A DNA stretch of 64,000 bases from Bradyrhizobium arachidis (GCF_015291705.1 NZ_CP030050.1:4588001-4652000), one strand, 5' to 3'; counted from the first letter of the stretch, positions 33,843 to 43,623 are shown. Made by a program: numbers and translations. The notes: generated from the letters alone by a model not told the origin.

Positions 33843-33934
33843 CGTGCTCGAACGCAAGCATGTGAACGTCCGCAGGCTTGACCTTGTCAGAGGCAATGCC
33901 ACCTTCAACTCGTGTGACATCGCGAGCTCGCATC

Positions 33935-34513
33935 ATGTGGCGCGGCATCCTCGTTCTGTTCCTGCTGGCGATGTCGACGATCGCCGCCGACGCGCGGCCG
34001 CGCCAGATCAATCCGATCCCGTTTTCGCACGAGCCGTGCAGCGTGCTCGACGGCCGGCCCTGTACGCCGTCTTATTGCAGCCCGCTCGAGCCCGGCCCCT
34101 GCATTCCCGAGATCGACTATCCGTACGGCCAGAATCTCCAGCTCACGGTCGAGAGCGTTCCGTCCGACGCCGATCGCGCCAAATATCAAAGGCCGGATCA
34201 CGACCTCGACACGATCGGCGACCTCTTCGCCGAGCTGCGCAGCTGCTGGTTGCCGCCCTCCGATAATGCGCGGGCGGGCATGCAGATGTCGGTGCGCTTC
34301 AGCTTCAACAAGGCCGGCGGCCTGATCGGCCCGCCGCGCCTGACATACGCGACCGCGGGCGTCCCCGCCGACATCCGAACGACCTACCTCAACGCGATCA
34401 ATTCATCGCTGAAAGCCTGTCTGCCGCTGAAATTTACCAGCGGCCTCGGCGGCGCGCTGGCGGGCCGGCCGATCGCGATCCGCTACGTCGACAATCGGGA
34501 GCTCGGCAAATAG
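33935..34513 (+). CDS. Secreted hypothetical protein with a TonB-C-like C-terminus
   Basis: A 192-residue protein with a signal peptide (hydrophobic IVLVLFLLAMSTIAADA-like core, cut before RPRQ). The mature N-terminal part is Pro- and Cys-rich. The C-terminal 70 residues (VRFSFNKAGGLIGPPRL then KACLPLKF) resemble the TonB/TolA-type C-terminal fold. A periplasmic or envelope role is likely. The start is uncertain: ATGs and a TTG upstream are in frame, and the one giving the shortest signal n-region is taken. Confidence 0.6.
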   Translation: MWRGILVLFLLAMSTIAADARPRQINPIPFSHEPCSVLDGRPCTPSYCSPLEPGPCIPEIDYPYGQNLQLTVESVPSDADRAKYQRPDHDLDTIGDLFAELRSCWLPPSDNARAGMQMSVRFSFNKAGGLIGPPRLTYATAGVPADIRTTYLNAINSSLKACLPLKFTSGLGGALAGRPIAIRYVDNRELGK

Positions 34514-34584
34514 CGCGTCAGTTGCGACCGGCGGCCAATCGATGATACGCCATGGGCGGGGGCGTTGGACGAGGGGAGGATGTC

Positions 34585-35169
34585 GTGGGTCTGCTGGTCA
34601 TGATCCTGGGGCTGGTGCTGTTTTTCGCGGCCCATGTTTTCACCACGAAACGCGAGGCGCGCGCGCAAGCCATCGTGAGGCTGGGCGAGGGGACCTACAA
34701 GCTCCTTTACTCCGTCGTTTCGCTTGCGGGGCTGGCGCTGATCATCTGGGGCTTTGCCCATTATCGTAGCTCCGGCTGGATCGACGTCTGGTATCCGCCG
34801 AAGGCGCTCAAGCACATAACCCTCGCGCTGATGCTGCCCGCGGTCATCCTGGTGGTCGCCTCCTACCTGCGCGGCCGCATTTATGCGACGCTGAAGCATC
34901 CGATGCTGGCGGGCATCAAACTGTGGGCGGCAGCGCATCTGCTCGCCAATGGCGATCTCGGCTCCATCATCCTGTTCGGCTCGTTCCTGGGCTGGGCGGT
35001 GTATGACCGCATTTCGCTCAAGCATCGCAAGGACGCTGGCGGGCCGCCGATCCCGGTGGGCGGCGTCACCAACGATCTGATCGCTGTTGCTGTGGGCGTC
35101 GTTGCCTATCTGGCTCTGGCGTTTGCGTTCCATCCGGTGGTGATCGGTGTTCCCGTCGTGGGGGTGTAG
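34585..35169 (+). CDS. NnrU family membrane protein
   Basis: A 194-residue protein with five or six hydrophobic helices and the NnrU pattern (LFFAAHVFTTKREARAQAI, HPMLAGIKLWAAAHLLANGD). NnrU was first seen beside nitrite/nitric-oxide reductase regulators, but similar proteins (isoprenoid/carotenoid-related ZipB-like) are widespread. No denitrification gene is nearby. The GTG start is chosen because GGGAGG precedes it; an upstream ATG at 34552 would add a poorly conserved tail. Confidence 0.8.
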   Translation: MGLLVMILGLVLFFAAHVFTTKREARAQAIVRLGEGTYKLLYSVVSLAGLALIIWGFAHYRSSGWIDVWYPPKALKHITLALMLPAVILVVASYLRGRIYATLKHPMLAGIKLWAAAHLLANGDLGSIILFGSFLGWAVYDRISLKHRKDAGGPPIPVGGVTNDLIAVAVGVVAYLALAFAFHPVVIGVPVVGV

Positions 35170-35241
35170 CCGATCGGCACAAGACACGGCCTGCACGTCC
35201 GTGCGCGGAAGATAACAAGAGCAACAAGCCGAGGCATTCCG

Positions 35242-36834
35242 ATGGACTGGTGGCAATCTCAGATCCCGCCGATGCGTCTCGAGGCGCGCTTTGGCGATCG
35301 GGCGGTGCCGGCGTTCTGCGACCGTCCGGCGAGCTTGTGGGCCATGATTGCGGACGCCTGCGCACGCAATGCCGCTGGCGAAGCGCTGATCGCAGGCGAC
35401 GTCCGCCTGAGCTGGCGGCAGGCGGTAGAGCAGGCCGCGCGGATCGCGGCGGGTTTCCGCAAGCTCGGCCTGCAACGCGGCGATCGCGTTGCGATCCTGC
35501 TCGGCAACCGCATCGAGTTTCCGCTGCTGCTGTTTGCCGCCGCGCATGAGGGCCTCGTCACGGTGCTGCTGAGCACGCGCCAGCAGAAACCCGAGATCGC
35601 CTATGTGCTCGCCGACTGCGGCGCCAGGATCCTGATCCATGAGGCAGGACTTGCCGACCGGCTGCCCGATGCATCGGATGTCCCCGATGTGATCCACCGC
35701 ATCGCCATCGACAGCGATCCGGCCCTGTCGCGTTTTGGCATGCTGGCGGACAATCCTCCGGCACCGGCGCCTGTCGAGCTGGGCGAAGAGGACACCGCGA
35801 TGATCCTCTACACCTCGGGCACGACGGGCAAGCCGAAGGGCGCGATGCTCGCCCATTGCAACATCGTGCATTCCTCGATGGTGTTCGTGTCCTGCCTGCA
35901 ATTGACGGAAACGGACCGTTCGATCGCGGCGGTGCCGCTCGGCCATGTCACCGGCGTCGTCGCCAACATCACGACGATGATCCGCTGCGGCGGCGCGCTG
36001 ATCATCATGCCGGAGTTCAAGGCCGCAGAGTATCTCAAGCTCGCCGCGCGCGAGCGCGTCACCTACACGGTGATGGTGCCGGCGATGTACAATCTCTGCC
36101 TGCTCCAGCCCGATTTCGACAGCTATGATCTCTCGAGCTGGCGCATCGGCGGCTTCGGCGGCGCGCCGATGCCGGTCGCGACCATCGAGAAGCTCAAGGC
36201 GACGATCCCCGGTCTGAAGCTTGCGAACTGCTACGGCGCCACTGAGACGACGTCGCCGTCGACGATCATGCCGGGCGAGCTGACCGCGAGCCACATCGAT
36301 AGCGTCGGCCTGCCGTGCCCCGGTGCGCGCATCGTCGCGATGGGGACGGACGGGCGCGAGCTGCCGCCCGGCGAGATCGGCGAGCTCTGGATCCAGAGCG
36401 CCTCGGTCATCAAAGGTTACTGGAACAATCCGAAGGCGACGGCGGAGAGCTTCACCGCCGGATTCTGGCACTCCGGCGATCTCGGCTCGGTCGACGCCGA
36501 AGGCTTCGTCCGCGTGTTCGACCGGCAGAAGGACATGATCAACCGCGGCGGGCTGAAGATCTATTCCGCCGAGGTCGAGTCTGTGCTGGCCGGCCACCCC
36601 GCGGTGGTCGAGAGCGCGATCATCGCCAAAGCGTGCCCGGTGCTGGGCGAGCGCGTCCATGCCGTCGTGGTGACACGCGCGCCCGTGGCTGCCGACGCCT
36701 TGCGGGCCTGGTGCGCGGAACGGCTGTCCGACTACAAGGTCCCCGAGACCATGGCGATCACCGCCGAGCCGCTGCCGCGCAATGCCAATGGCAAGGTGCT
36801 GAAGCGGCAGCTGCGGGAGCTCCCGGGAGCCTGA
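35242..36834 (+). CDS. AMP-dependent acyl-CoA ligase / synthetase
   Basis: A 530-residue member of the ANL adenylating family. The phosphate-binding loop is MILYTSGTTGKPKGAML, the YGATETTS segment precedes the A8 hinge, and the C-terminal KVLKRQLREL ends in the catalytic Lys region (NGKVLKRQ). These enzymes form acyl-AMP and then acyl-CoA, for fatty or aryl acids; substrate cannot be read off. It stands alone between NnrU and the yfgM-like gene, with a putative short terminator after it. Confidence 0.9.
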   Translation: MDWWQSQIPPMRLEARFGDRAVPAFCDRPASLWAMIADACARNAAGEALIAGDVRLSWRQAVEQAARIAAGFRKLGLQRGDRVAILLGNRIEFPLLLFAAAHEGLVTVLLSTRQQKPEIAYVLADCGARILIHEAGLADRLPDASDVPDVIHRIAIDSDPALSRFGMLADNPPAPAPVELGEEDTAMILYTSGTTGKPKGAMLAHCNIVHSSMVFVSCLQLTETDRSIAAVPLGHVTGVVANITTMIRCGGALIIMPEFKAAEYLKLAARERVTYTVMVPAMYNLCLLQPDFDSYDLSSWRIGGFGGAPMPVATIEKLKATIPGLKLANCYGATETTSPSTIMPGELTASHIDSVGLPCPGARIVAMGTDGRELPPGEIGELWIQSASVIKGYWNNPKATAESFTAGFWHSGDLGSVDAEGFVRVFDRQKDMINRGGLKIYSAEVESVLAGHPAVVESAIIAKACPVLGERVHAVVVTRAPVAADALRAWCAERLSDYKVPETMAITAEPLPRNANGKVLKRQLRELPGA

Positions 36835-37002
36835 GCCGGGCAGGCGGTCTTCCGGGCTCCTGCGGGGTAGTTAACGCCTTGATCGGGCTGGCTTTGCCTT
36901 GCCACCGCCATATCGTTAGGGTACCTCGCCGCCACACGGGGACGGGATTCCTGACGCGGACGCACTGGCGCGCGCACCCGGACGGGCATGGGATTGGCAT
37001 AA

Positions 37003-37656
37003 GTGTCTGAATTATTTGACGAAGTCGACGAGGAAGTACGTCGCGAACAGCTCAAGAAGCTGTGGGATAAATATTCGATCTACTTCATCGCCCTGATGGT
37101 GCTCATCGTGGCCGCCGTCGGCGGCTGGCGCGGCTATCAGTACCTGGAGGCCAAGAAGGCCGCCGAGGCCGGCGCCGCCTTCGAGAAGGCTGTCGAGCTG
37201 TCCGACCAGAACAAGCACGCCGAGGCCGAAGCCGCCTTCACCGAGCTCGCCGCCAAGGCGCCGTCGGGCTATCGCACCCTGTCGAGACTGCGCGCCGCGG
37301 CCGAGGCCGCCCCCCGCGATCCCAAGGCAGCCGCGAAGATGTATGACGACATCGCCGCCGACCGCAGTGTGGGTGGCGAGTGGCAGGATCTGGCCAAGAT
37401 TCGCGCCGCCGGCTTGCTGCTCGACAGCGCGTCCTACGCCGACATGCAGCAGCGGCTGGAGGCTTCGGCCGCGCCCAAATCGACGTTCCGCCACAGCGCG
37501 CGCGAGATGCTGGCGCTGTCGGCCTGGCGCAACAACGACGCGACCGCCGCGCGCAAATGGCTCGATACGATTGCCGAAGACGGCGAAACGCCGCCCGGCC
37601 TGCGCTCGCGCGCCGAGGCGCTCCAGGCTCTGCTGCCGCCCGTCGCCAAAAGCTGA
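37003..37656 (+). CDS. YfgM-like TPR protein, translocon-associated
   Basis: A 217-residue bitopic protein: short cytoplasmic N-terminus, one helix (about 28-46, YSIYFIALMVLIVAAVGGW), then a periplasmic TPR_21/DUF2133-type helical domain. It matches the YfgM-like family, which in E. coli acts beside SecYEG and periplasmic chaperones. The start is GTG. As in E. coli (yfgM-bamB-der) it is followed by an outer-membrane lipoprotein-like gene and der. Confidence 0.85.
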   Translation: MSELFDEVDEEVRREQLKKLWDKYSIYFIALMVLIVAAVGGWRGYQYLEAKKAAEAGAAFEKAVELSDQNKHAEAEAAFTELAAKAPSGYRTLSRLRAAAEAAPRDPKAAAKMYDDIAADRSVGGEWQDLAKIRAAGLLLDSASYADMQQRLEASAAPKSTFRHSAREMLALSAWRNNDATAARKWLDTIAEDGETPPGLRSRAEALQALLPPVAKS

Positions 37657-37686
37657 CGACGGACCTCTGACGTAACGAGACACAAG

Positions 37687-38241
37687 ATGCGCCGCACGCC
37701 ACGCTTGATCGCAGCCGCCGTCCTGATCGCCTTCACAGGTGTCCTGGGCGGCTGCTCCAGCTTCGATCCAAGCGACATGCTCGACTTCCTCGACACCAAG
37801 AAGAAGCTGCCGGGTGACCGCAAACCGGTGTTCCCGGAAGGTGTCCCGGGCCTCGAGCAGGGCGTCCCGAAGGAGCTGTACAAGGGCGCCCAGCAACAGC
37901 CCGATCCGAACGCGGGTGCCGTTGCGGCCTTGCCGACCGAGCCGCCGCCGCCCGAACCGGCCAAGGGCGCCAAGGCGAAGAAGAGCAAGCATCCGGCGGC
38001 CGCGGCCGCGGCCGCACCGGCTGAGGCGCCCGCCGGCGAGGTCGATGGCGAGGCCCAGCCGGAAGCTGCGCCGCCCACCGCCGCGCCCCCGCCCAAGCAG
38101 AAAATCGTCCGCAAGCGCACCACCGCGCCGCCACCGGACCAGACCGTTCAACAGCAGCCGGCACAATCGGCCCAGACCACGCAGCAGCAGTCGCAGGGTG
38201 GCTTCCCGGCGCCGCTGCCGAGCGGCAGCTTCTCGCGCTAG
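37687..38241 (+). CDS. Pro/Ala-rich lipoprotein between yfgM and der
   Basis: A 184-residue protein with a lipobox LGGC at about residues 20-23, so Cys23 should be lipidated. The mature part is low-complexity: Pro-, Ala- and Gln-rich, with a KK/KSKH basic patch and no folded domain. It holds the place that bamB, the beta-barrel assembly lipoprotein, has in enterics, but has no beta-propeller sequence. It is likely a short envelope lipoprotein unrelated to BamB. The TAG stop merges with a repeat element. Confidence 0.75.
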   Translation: MRRTPRLIAAAVLIAFTGVLGGCSSFDPSDMLDFLDTKKKLPGDRKPVFPEGVPGLEQGVPKELYKGAQQQPDPNAGAVAALPTEPPPPEPAKGAKAKKSKHPAAAAAAAPAEAPAGEVDGEAQPEAAPPTAAPPPKQKIVRKRTTAPPPDQTVQQQPAQSAQTTQQQSQGGFPAPLPSGSFSR

Positions 38242-38289
38242 AGCATGATCCGGAAAAGTGTGAAGCGGTTTTCCGAAAAGATCATGCTC
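38241..38289. repeat. GCATGATC palindrome, copy 3
   Basis: GAGCATGATCCGGAAAAGTG, then GAAGCGGTTTTCCGAAAA and GATCATGCTC. It is the cleanest copy in the window, starting on the last base of the lipoprotein TAG stop and lying 56 bp before der, inside the operon. Confidence 0.88.
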
Positions 38290-38345
38290 AAACAATTACC
38301 TCCATTGCATTGACAGGCGCAGCCCCGGCAGCGCACGAATGACCG

Positions 38346-39728
38346 ATGTCCTTCACGATCGCCATCATCGGCCGGCCCAATGTCGGCAAGTCGACGCTGT
38401 TCAACCGCCTGGTCGGACAGAAGCTCGCGCTCGTCGATGATCTGCCGGGCGTCACCCGTGACCGCCGCGAGGGTGAGGCCAGGCTCGGCGACCTCCAGTT
38501 CACCATCATCGATACCGCCGGCCTCGACGAGGGTGCCAAGGGTTCGCTGACCGCGCGGATGCAGGAGCAGACCGAGACCGCGATCGCGCAGGCCGACGCG
38601 CTGTTCTTCGTGATCGACGCCCGCATCGGCCTCACGCCCACCGATCGCGCCTTCGCCGATTTCGCCCGCAAGGCCAACAAGCCGGTGGTGCTCGTCGCCA
38701 ACAAGAGCGAAGGCAAGCATGGCGATGCCGGTGCGATGGAAGCGTTCGCGCTTGGTCTGGGCGATCCCATCCAGATCTCCGCCGAGCATGGCGAGGGCAT
38801 GGGCGAGCTTTACGACGAGCTTGCCAAGTTGATGCCGGAGCCTGTCGAGGAAGATGAGGATGAGGACGACGCGCCGCTCTCGGAAGAAGAAGCCGCGACG
38901 CGCCCGATCCGGGTCGCCATCGTCGGCCGGCCCAATGCTGGCAAGTCGACGCTGATCAACCATCTGCTCGGCGAAGAACGTTTGTTGACCAGCCCGGAGG
39001 CCGGCACCACGCGCGATTCGATCGCGGTCGAGATCAACTGGAAGGGCCGCGAATTCCGCGTGTTCGATACCGCGGGTCTACGCCGGCGCTCGCGCATCGA
39101 GGAGAAGCTGGAAAAGCTCTCGGTCGCGGATGCGCTGCGCGCGGTGCGCTTTGCCGAAGTCGTCGTGTTGATGATGGACTCGCAGAACCGCTTCGAGGAG
39201 CAGGACCTGCGCATCGCCGATCTGATCGAGCGCGAGGGCCGCGCCGTCGTGCTCGCCGTCAACAAATGGGACCTGATGGAGACCAAGGGCGGCGGCGCGA
39301 TCTCGGGCCTGCGCCGCGATGCCGATCACTGGCTGCCGCAGGTCAAGGGCGTGCCGATCGTCGCCGTTTCCGGCCTGATGGGTGAGGGCATCGACCGCCT
39401 GATGCAGGCGATCCAGGACGCCTATGCGGTCTGGAACAGGCGCGTGCCGACCTCGGCGCTCAATCGCTGGTTCGAGCAGGCGATCCAGGCCAATCCGCCG
39501 CCCGCGGTGTCCGGCCGCAGGCTGAAGCTGAACTACATCACGCAGAACAAGGCGCGTCCGCCGAGCTTCGTGCTGTTCTGCTCGCGCGCCGATGCCGTGC
39601 CGCAGTCCTATCTGCGCTATTTGACCAATTCCATGCGCGAGACGTTCGAGCTGCCGGGCACGCCGGTGCGCATCACCCTGCGCGAGAAAGCCAATCCCTT
39701 CGCGCACAAGCGCAAGCGGCCGTCATGA
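38346..39728 (+). CDS. der: Ribosome biogenesis GTPase Der (EngA)
   Basis: A 460-residue protein with two tandem GTPase domains: G1 GRPNVGKST and [13 protein letters not shown] motifs in both, and a C-terminal KH-like domain. It acts in large-subunit (50S) assembly and is essential in most bacteria. An acidic linker of about 15 residues ([15 protein letters not shown]) joins the two G domains. Its stop overlaps the MFS start by 4 bp (ATGA). Confidence 0.96.
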   Translation: MSFTIAIIGRPNVGKSTLFNRLVGQKLALVDDLPGVTRDRREGEARLGDLQFTIIDTAGLDEGAKGSLTARMQEQTETAIAQADALFFVIDARIGLTPTDRAFADFARKANKPVVLVANKSEGKHGDAGAMEAFALGLGDPIQISAEHGEGMGELYDELAKLMPEPVEEDEDEDDAPLSEEEAATRPIRVAIVGRPNAGKSTLINHLLGEERLLTSPEAGTTRDSIAVEINWKGREFRVFDTAGLRRRSRIEEKLEKLSVADALRAVRFAEVVVLMMDSQNRFEEQDLRIADLIEREGRAVVLAVNKWDLMETKGGGAISGLRRDADHWLPQVKGVPIVAVSGLMGEGIDRLMQAIQDAYAVWNRRVPTSALNRWFEQAIQANPPPAVSGRRLKLNYITQNKARPPSFVLFCSRADAVPQSYLRYLTNSMRETFELPGTPVRITLREKANPFAHKRKRPS

Positions 39729-40981
39729 GCGACGGCGCCGGCGAGGCGGTGGCGCAGGGCACAGCGCCGGTCCGGCGCGGCGCGGTCGCCTTCATCTTCG
39801 TCACCATCCTCTTGGACATGGTCGCGCTCGGCGTGATCATGCCGGTCCTGCCAAAGCTGATCGAGGGCTTCGTCGACAACGACACCGCGCATGCGGCCCG
39901 CATCTTCGGCCTGTTCGGCACCGCCTGGGCGCTGATGCAGTTCGTGTTCTCGCCGGTGCTCGGCGCACTCTCCGATCGCTTCGGGCGGCGACCGGTGGTG
40001 CTGTTGTCGAATTTCGGGCTCGCCGCCGATTATGTGCTGATGGCGCTGGCGCCGTCCCTGACCTGGCTGTTCATCGGCCGCGTCATCTCCGGCATCACGT
40101 CGGCCAGCATCTCGACCGCGTTTGCCTATATCGCCGACATCACGCCGCCAGAGCGCCGCGCGGCAATCTTCGGCAGGATTGGCGCTGCCTTCGGCGCCGG
40201 TTTCATCCTCGGTCCGGCGCTCGGCGGCCTGCTCGGCGATATCGATCCGCGGCTGCCGTTCTGGGCGGCGGCGGCCCTGAGCTTCGCCAATGCGCTCTAC
40301 GGGCTGTTCGTCCTGCCGGAATCCCTGGTGCCCGAGAAGCGCGCGCCGTTCCATTGGAGAAGCGCCAATCCGGTCGGAGCGCTGCATCTGCTGCGGTCCA
40401 ATGCGGCGCTGGCCGGACTGTCGATCGTCAATTTCATCGCGCAGGTCGCGCATGTCGTGCTGCCCTCGACCTTCGTGCTGTATGCGACCTATCGCTACGG
40501 CTGGGATTCCAAGACGGTCGGATTGACGCTCGCGATGGTCGGCATCTGCGCCATGGTGGTGCAGGGGCTCGCCATCGGCCCGATCGTGGGCGTGCTTGGC
40601 GAGCGCAAAGCGCTGGTGCTCGGCCTGTGCTGTGGCGCGATCGGCTTCGTGATCTTCGGCGCCGCGCCGACCGGGCCGTTGTTCTGGATCGGCATTCCCG
40701 TGATGTCGCTATGGGGCATTTCGGGCGCCGCCATGCAATCGTTGATGACACGGCTGGTCGCGCCCGATCAGCAGGGCCAGCTGCAGGGCGCAACCGCGAG
40801 CGTGCAGAGTGTCTCGCAGCTCGTCGGCCCGTTCCTGTTCACGCTGACGTTCTCCTACTTCATCGGCGCCAGCGCGCCGCTGCATCTGCCCGGAGCACCA
40901 TTTCTGTTGGCGGCGGCGCTGATGGTGGTGTGCGTGATGATTGCGATGCGGGCGCTGAATGCCACGAAGACGGTCCCGTAG
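39725..40981 (+). CDS. TCR/Tet family MFS transporter
   Basis: A 418-residue major facilitator with twelve predicted helices. Motif [12 protein letters not shown] lies between helices 2 and 3, and the GR-x5-GI-x3-SIST-x3-YIAD stretch marks the TCR/Tet group. The family exports tetracycline and other compounds; substrate here is unknown, and many environmental members are not resistance genes. It overlaps der by 4 bp. Its TAG stop lies within the first bases of a palindromic repeat. Confidence 0.88.
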   Translation: MSDGAGEAVAQGTAPVRRGAVAFIFVTILLDMVALGVIMPVLPKLIEGFVDNDTAHAARIFGLFGTAWALMQFVFSPVLGALSDRFGRRPVVLLSNFGLAADYVLMALAPSLTWLFIGRVISGITSASISTAFAYIADITPPERRAAIFGRIGAAFGAGFILGPALGGLLGDIDPRLPFWAAAALSFANALYGLFVLPESLVPEKRAPFHWRSANPVGALHLLRSNAALAGLSIVNFIAQVAHVVLPSTFVLYATYRYGWDSKTVGLTLAMVGICAMVVQGLAIGPIVGVLGERKALVLGLCCGAIGFVIFGAAPTGPLFWIGIPVMSLWGISGAAMQSLMTRLVAPDQQGQLQGATASVQSVSQLVGPFLFTLTFSYFIGASAPLHLPGAPFLLAAALMVVCVMIAMRALNATKTVP

Positions 40982-41067
40982 GGTGGGCAAAGCGAAGCGT
41001 GCCCACCACTTCGCGTAGTCGCGTAGAGAAGGTGGGCACGGCGCTTACGCGCCTTTGCCCACCCTAC
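40978..41067. repeat. GTAGGGTGGGCAAAG palindrome, copy 1
   Basis: 90 bp with outer arms GTAGGGTGGGCAAAG and TTTGCCCACCCTAC and inner arms GTGCCCACC and GGTGGGCAC. The TAG in its first bases is the stop codon of the MFS gene. A second copy lies at 60518 and a diverged one at 13498. Confidence 0.88.
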
Positions 41068-41083
41068 GGCAGCGTCGATTGGG

Positions 41084-42310
41084 CTATTTCTTCACCAGCG
41101 GGCACTCGCTGTCCTTGAGCGGCTTGGCCGCGTCTTCAGCCGAGATGGTCGCGACCAGTTTGTAATAGTCCCACGGCCCCTTCGACTCCTCCGGCTTCTT
41201 CACCTCGAACAGATAGGCCGGGATGATGCGGCGGCCGTCCTCGCGCAGCGGGCCCTTGCCGAACAGCGGATCGTCGGTCGGGATTTCCTTCATCTTGGCG
41301 ACGACCTTGGCGCCGTCATGCGGGTTGCCGCCGAGCGCTTCGAGTGCCTTGAGGTAATGCAGCACGCCGGCATAGTTGCCGGCCTGCGTCATCGACGGCA
41401 TCGCCTTGTTGGCGGTTTTATCCTGGAAACGCTTCGAGAAGGCGCGCGTGCCCTCGTTGAGGTCCCAGTAGAACGATTCGGTGAAGGTGAGGCCGTGCGC
41501 GGTCTTGAGGCCGAGCGAGTGAACGTCGTTGATGAACAGCAGGAGCGCGGCGAGCTTCTGGCCGCCTTCGACGATGCCGAACTCGGCCGCCTGCTTGATC
41601 GAGTTGGTGGTGTCGCCGCCGGCATTGGCGAGCCCGACGATCTTCGCCTTGGAGTTCTGCGCCTGCAGCAGGAACGAGGAGAAGTCGGACGTGTTGAGCG
41701 GATGCTTGACACCACCGAGCACCTTGCCGCCATTCGCGGTGACGACCGCGCTGGTGTCACGCTCGAGCGCGGCGCCGAACGCATAGTCGGCGGTCAGGAA
41801 GAACCAGGTGTCGCCGCCGGCCTTGGTCAGCGCCTTGCCGGTGCCGTTGGCGAGCATGTAGGTGTCGTAGGTGTAGGAGATGGTGTTGGCGTTGCACGCC
41901 TTGCCGGTGAGGTCGGCGCTGGCGCCGCCATTGTTGAGCAGGACGACGTTCTTTTCCTTGGCGACGTTGCTGACCGCCAGAGCTACTCCGGAGTTCGGCG
42001 TGTCGGTGATCATGTCGACCTTCTGGGTGTCGATCCACTGCCGCGCGATGTTCACGCCGATGTCCGGCTTGTTCTGGTGGTCGCCGCTGACGACTTCGAT
42101 CTTCCAGCCCTTGGCAGCCAGGCCGGAATCCTCCACCGCCATCTTGACTGCCACCACGGAGTTGGGGCCACCGATGTCGGCGTAGAGACTGGACATGTCA
42201 TTGAGCACGCCGATCGTGACAGTCTTGTCCTGGGCGTAGGCGGATGTGGCAAAACCGAAAGCGGCGCAGGCCAGAAGGGCCGCGGAGCGGCGCGCGAACG
42301 TCGTCGTCAT
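41084..42310 (-). CDS. Orphan LivK-type ABC transporter substrate-binding protein
   Basis: A 408-residue paralogue of the livK product, with signal peptide (cut after AYA-QDK). It shares long identical runs with it, such as GGDTTNSIKQAAEFGIV and GKRFxDK-like segments, and ends in a similar PEESKGPWDYYKLVAT. No permease or ATPase lies beside it, so it may feed the LivHM channel from a distance or bind a different ligand. GGAAACC precedes the ATG. The repeat at 40978 abuts its 3' end. Confidence 0.9.
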   Translation of the reverse strand: MTTTFARRSAALLACAAFGFATSAYAQDKTVTIGVLNDMSSLYADIGGPNSVVAVKMAVEDSGLAAKGWKIEVVSGDHQNKPDIGVNIARQWIDTQKVDMITDTPNSGVALAVSNVAKEKNVVLLNNGGASADLTGKACNANTISYTYDTYMLANGTGKALTKAGGDTWFFLTADYAFGAALERDTSAVVTANGGKVLGGVKHPLNTSDFSSFLLQAQNSKAKIVGLANAGGDTTNSIKQAAEFGIVEGGQKLAALLLFINDVHSLGLKTAHGLTFTESFYWDLNEGTRAFSKRFQDKTANKAMPSMTQAGNYAGVLHYLKALEALGGNPHDGAKVVAKMKEIPTDDPLFGKGPLREDGRRIIPAYLFEVKKPEESKGPWDYYKLVATISAEDAAKPLKDSECPLVKK

Positions 42311-42416
42311 AAAAGGTTTCCTCCATTGTCAAATATGCGGACGGCTCTCTTGCGGAGCCTTGTTCCGGCTGATCGCTCTACCGTGTCCCGCAGGTCCCGG
42401 CAATGCGCCTAAAGCC

Positions 42417-42443
42417 GGATGACGCTGCGTCGTAGCGTCATCC
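42417..42443 (-). terminator. Hairpin after the NHL-protein gene
   Basis: GGATGACGCT-N7-AGCGTCATCC, a 10-bp stem, lies downstream of the 42478 stop on the minus strand and upstream of the orphan LivK gene. The T-run is short, so termination may be partial. The rest of the 167-bp spacer holds nothing recognised. Confidence 0.6.
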
Positions 42444-42477
42444 GTCGGTTAACTTTTGGGCAAAATGCGTTGAGACG

Positions 42478-43623
42478 CTATTTGAGCGCGTCCGAGGTCA
42501 GCTTGAATTTCTGGATGCGTTTTCCGGTATCGACCTCGGCGGTATAGACGTTACCCTTGGCGTCGACCGCCATCGCATGCACCCAGTGGAATTGCCCGGC
42601 ATTGCGGCCGTTATGGCCGAAGCTGCCGACGACACTGCCGTCGTCGCGCTTGATGACCCTGATCTCGTTGTTCTCGCCGTCGGCGCTGAGCAGATAAGTC
42701 TGCTTCGGATCGGGCCAGATCGCGATGTCCCACACCGCGCCATTGCCGAGCGTGTTCTTCTCGAAGAAGAACTCCTTCACGAAGGTGCCGTCCTTCTTGA
42801 ACACCTGGATACGGTTGTTGATGCGATCGCAGACATAGACGAGGCCGTCATTCGCGAGCTTCACGCAATGGACGGGGTTGCCGAATTGCTGCGACACCGG
42901 CGCCTTGGGATCGTACGCCGCCTGCTTGGCGTCATCGGGCTTGTTGCCGTAGGCGCCCCAGTGCCGCTTGTAGGCGAGCGTCGTCGCATCGAACACGATG
43001 ACGCGGCGGTTGCCGTAACCGTCGGCGACGTAGATCTCGTTCGCCTCCTTGTCGAGCGCGGTTTCGGCGGGCTTGCCGAGCTGCGTCGTGTCGTTGCTGC
43101 CGAGGCTCGGCGCGATCTTGCCTATCTGCGCGACGAACTTGCCGTCCAGCGTGAACTTCAGGATCGCGTTGTCGTTGTCGGCATTGCCGCCGACCCAGAC
43201 GAAGCCGCGTTCGTCGACCTCGATGCCGTGCTCGCGGCCGACCCATTCATAGCCTTCGCCCGGACCGCCCCATGAGCGCAGGAGGTTGCCGTCGCTGTCG
43301 AACTCGAGCACGGGCGGCGCCGAGACGCAGCACTTGGAGCGCGGCGGATTGAGGCTCGCGCCTTTCTCATCGTCGGTGAGCGAGCGCGGGCGATGGATGA
43401 CCCAGATGTGGCCCTGCCAATCGACGGTGATGCCGCCGACCTGGCCGAGGATCCAGTTGTTCGGCAGCTGCTTTGGCCAGGAGGGATCGACCGCGAAGGT
43501 CGGGACATCGCCGGCAATCGCAACGCCCGGAAGAACGAACGCAATGGCTGCGATCAGGATGGAAAAAGCGTGAGAGACATTTGCGAGCGCACGCGAAAGC
43601 CCTGCGCGATGCCATGGTGTCAT
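42478..43623 (-). CDS. NHL-repeat protein, peptidyl-alpha-hydroxyglycine lyase-like
   Basis: A 381-residue exported protein: hydrophobic signal around residues 16-38, mature part from DVPTFAVDPSW. Repeated beta-propeller strands include DWQGHIWVIHRP, EIYVADGYGNRRVIVFD, LVYVCDRINNRIQVFKKDG and GNVYTAEVDTGKRIQKF, the NHL pattern, and the overall layout resembles the bacterial peptidyl-alpha-hydroxyglycine alpha-amidating lyase family. In animals this enzyme makes amidated peptides; the bacterial substrate is not known. It stands alone. Confidence 0.8.
   Translation of the reverse strand: MTPWHRAGLSRALANVSHAFSILIAAIAFVLPGVAIAGDVPTFAVDPSWPKQLPNNWILGQVGGITVDWQGHIWVIHRPRSLTDDEKGASLNPPRSKCCVSAPPVLEFDSDGNLLRSWGGPGEGYEWVGREHGIEVDERGFVWVGGNADNDNAILKFTLDGKFVAQIGKIAPSLGSNDTTQLGKPAETALDKEANEIYVADGYGNRRVIVFDATTLAYKRHWGAYGNKPDDAKQAAYDPKAPVSQQFGNPVHCVKLANDGLVYVCDRINNRIQVFKKDGTFVKEFFFEKNTLGNGAVWDIAIWPDPKQTYLLSADGENNEIRVIKRDDGSVVGSFGHNGRNAGQFHWVHAMAVDAKGNVYTAEVDTGKRIQKFKLTSDALK

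Noticed and set aside
34483..36660. A 725-codon minus-strand frame opposite NnrU and the acyl-CoA ligase
   Set aside because: Antisense to two recognised proteins; composition is that of a GC-rich shadow.
26499..38289. The GCATGATC palindromes as simple Rho-independent terminators
   Set aside because: They lack a T-run and three of them lie between genes of one operon, where full termination would cut off downstream genes.
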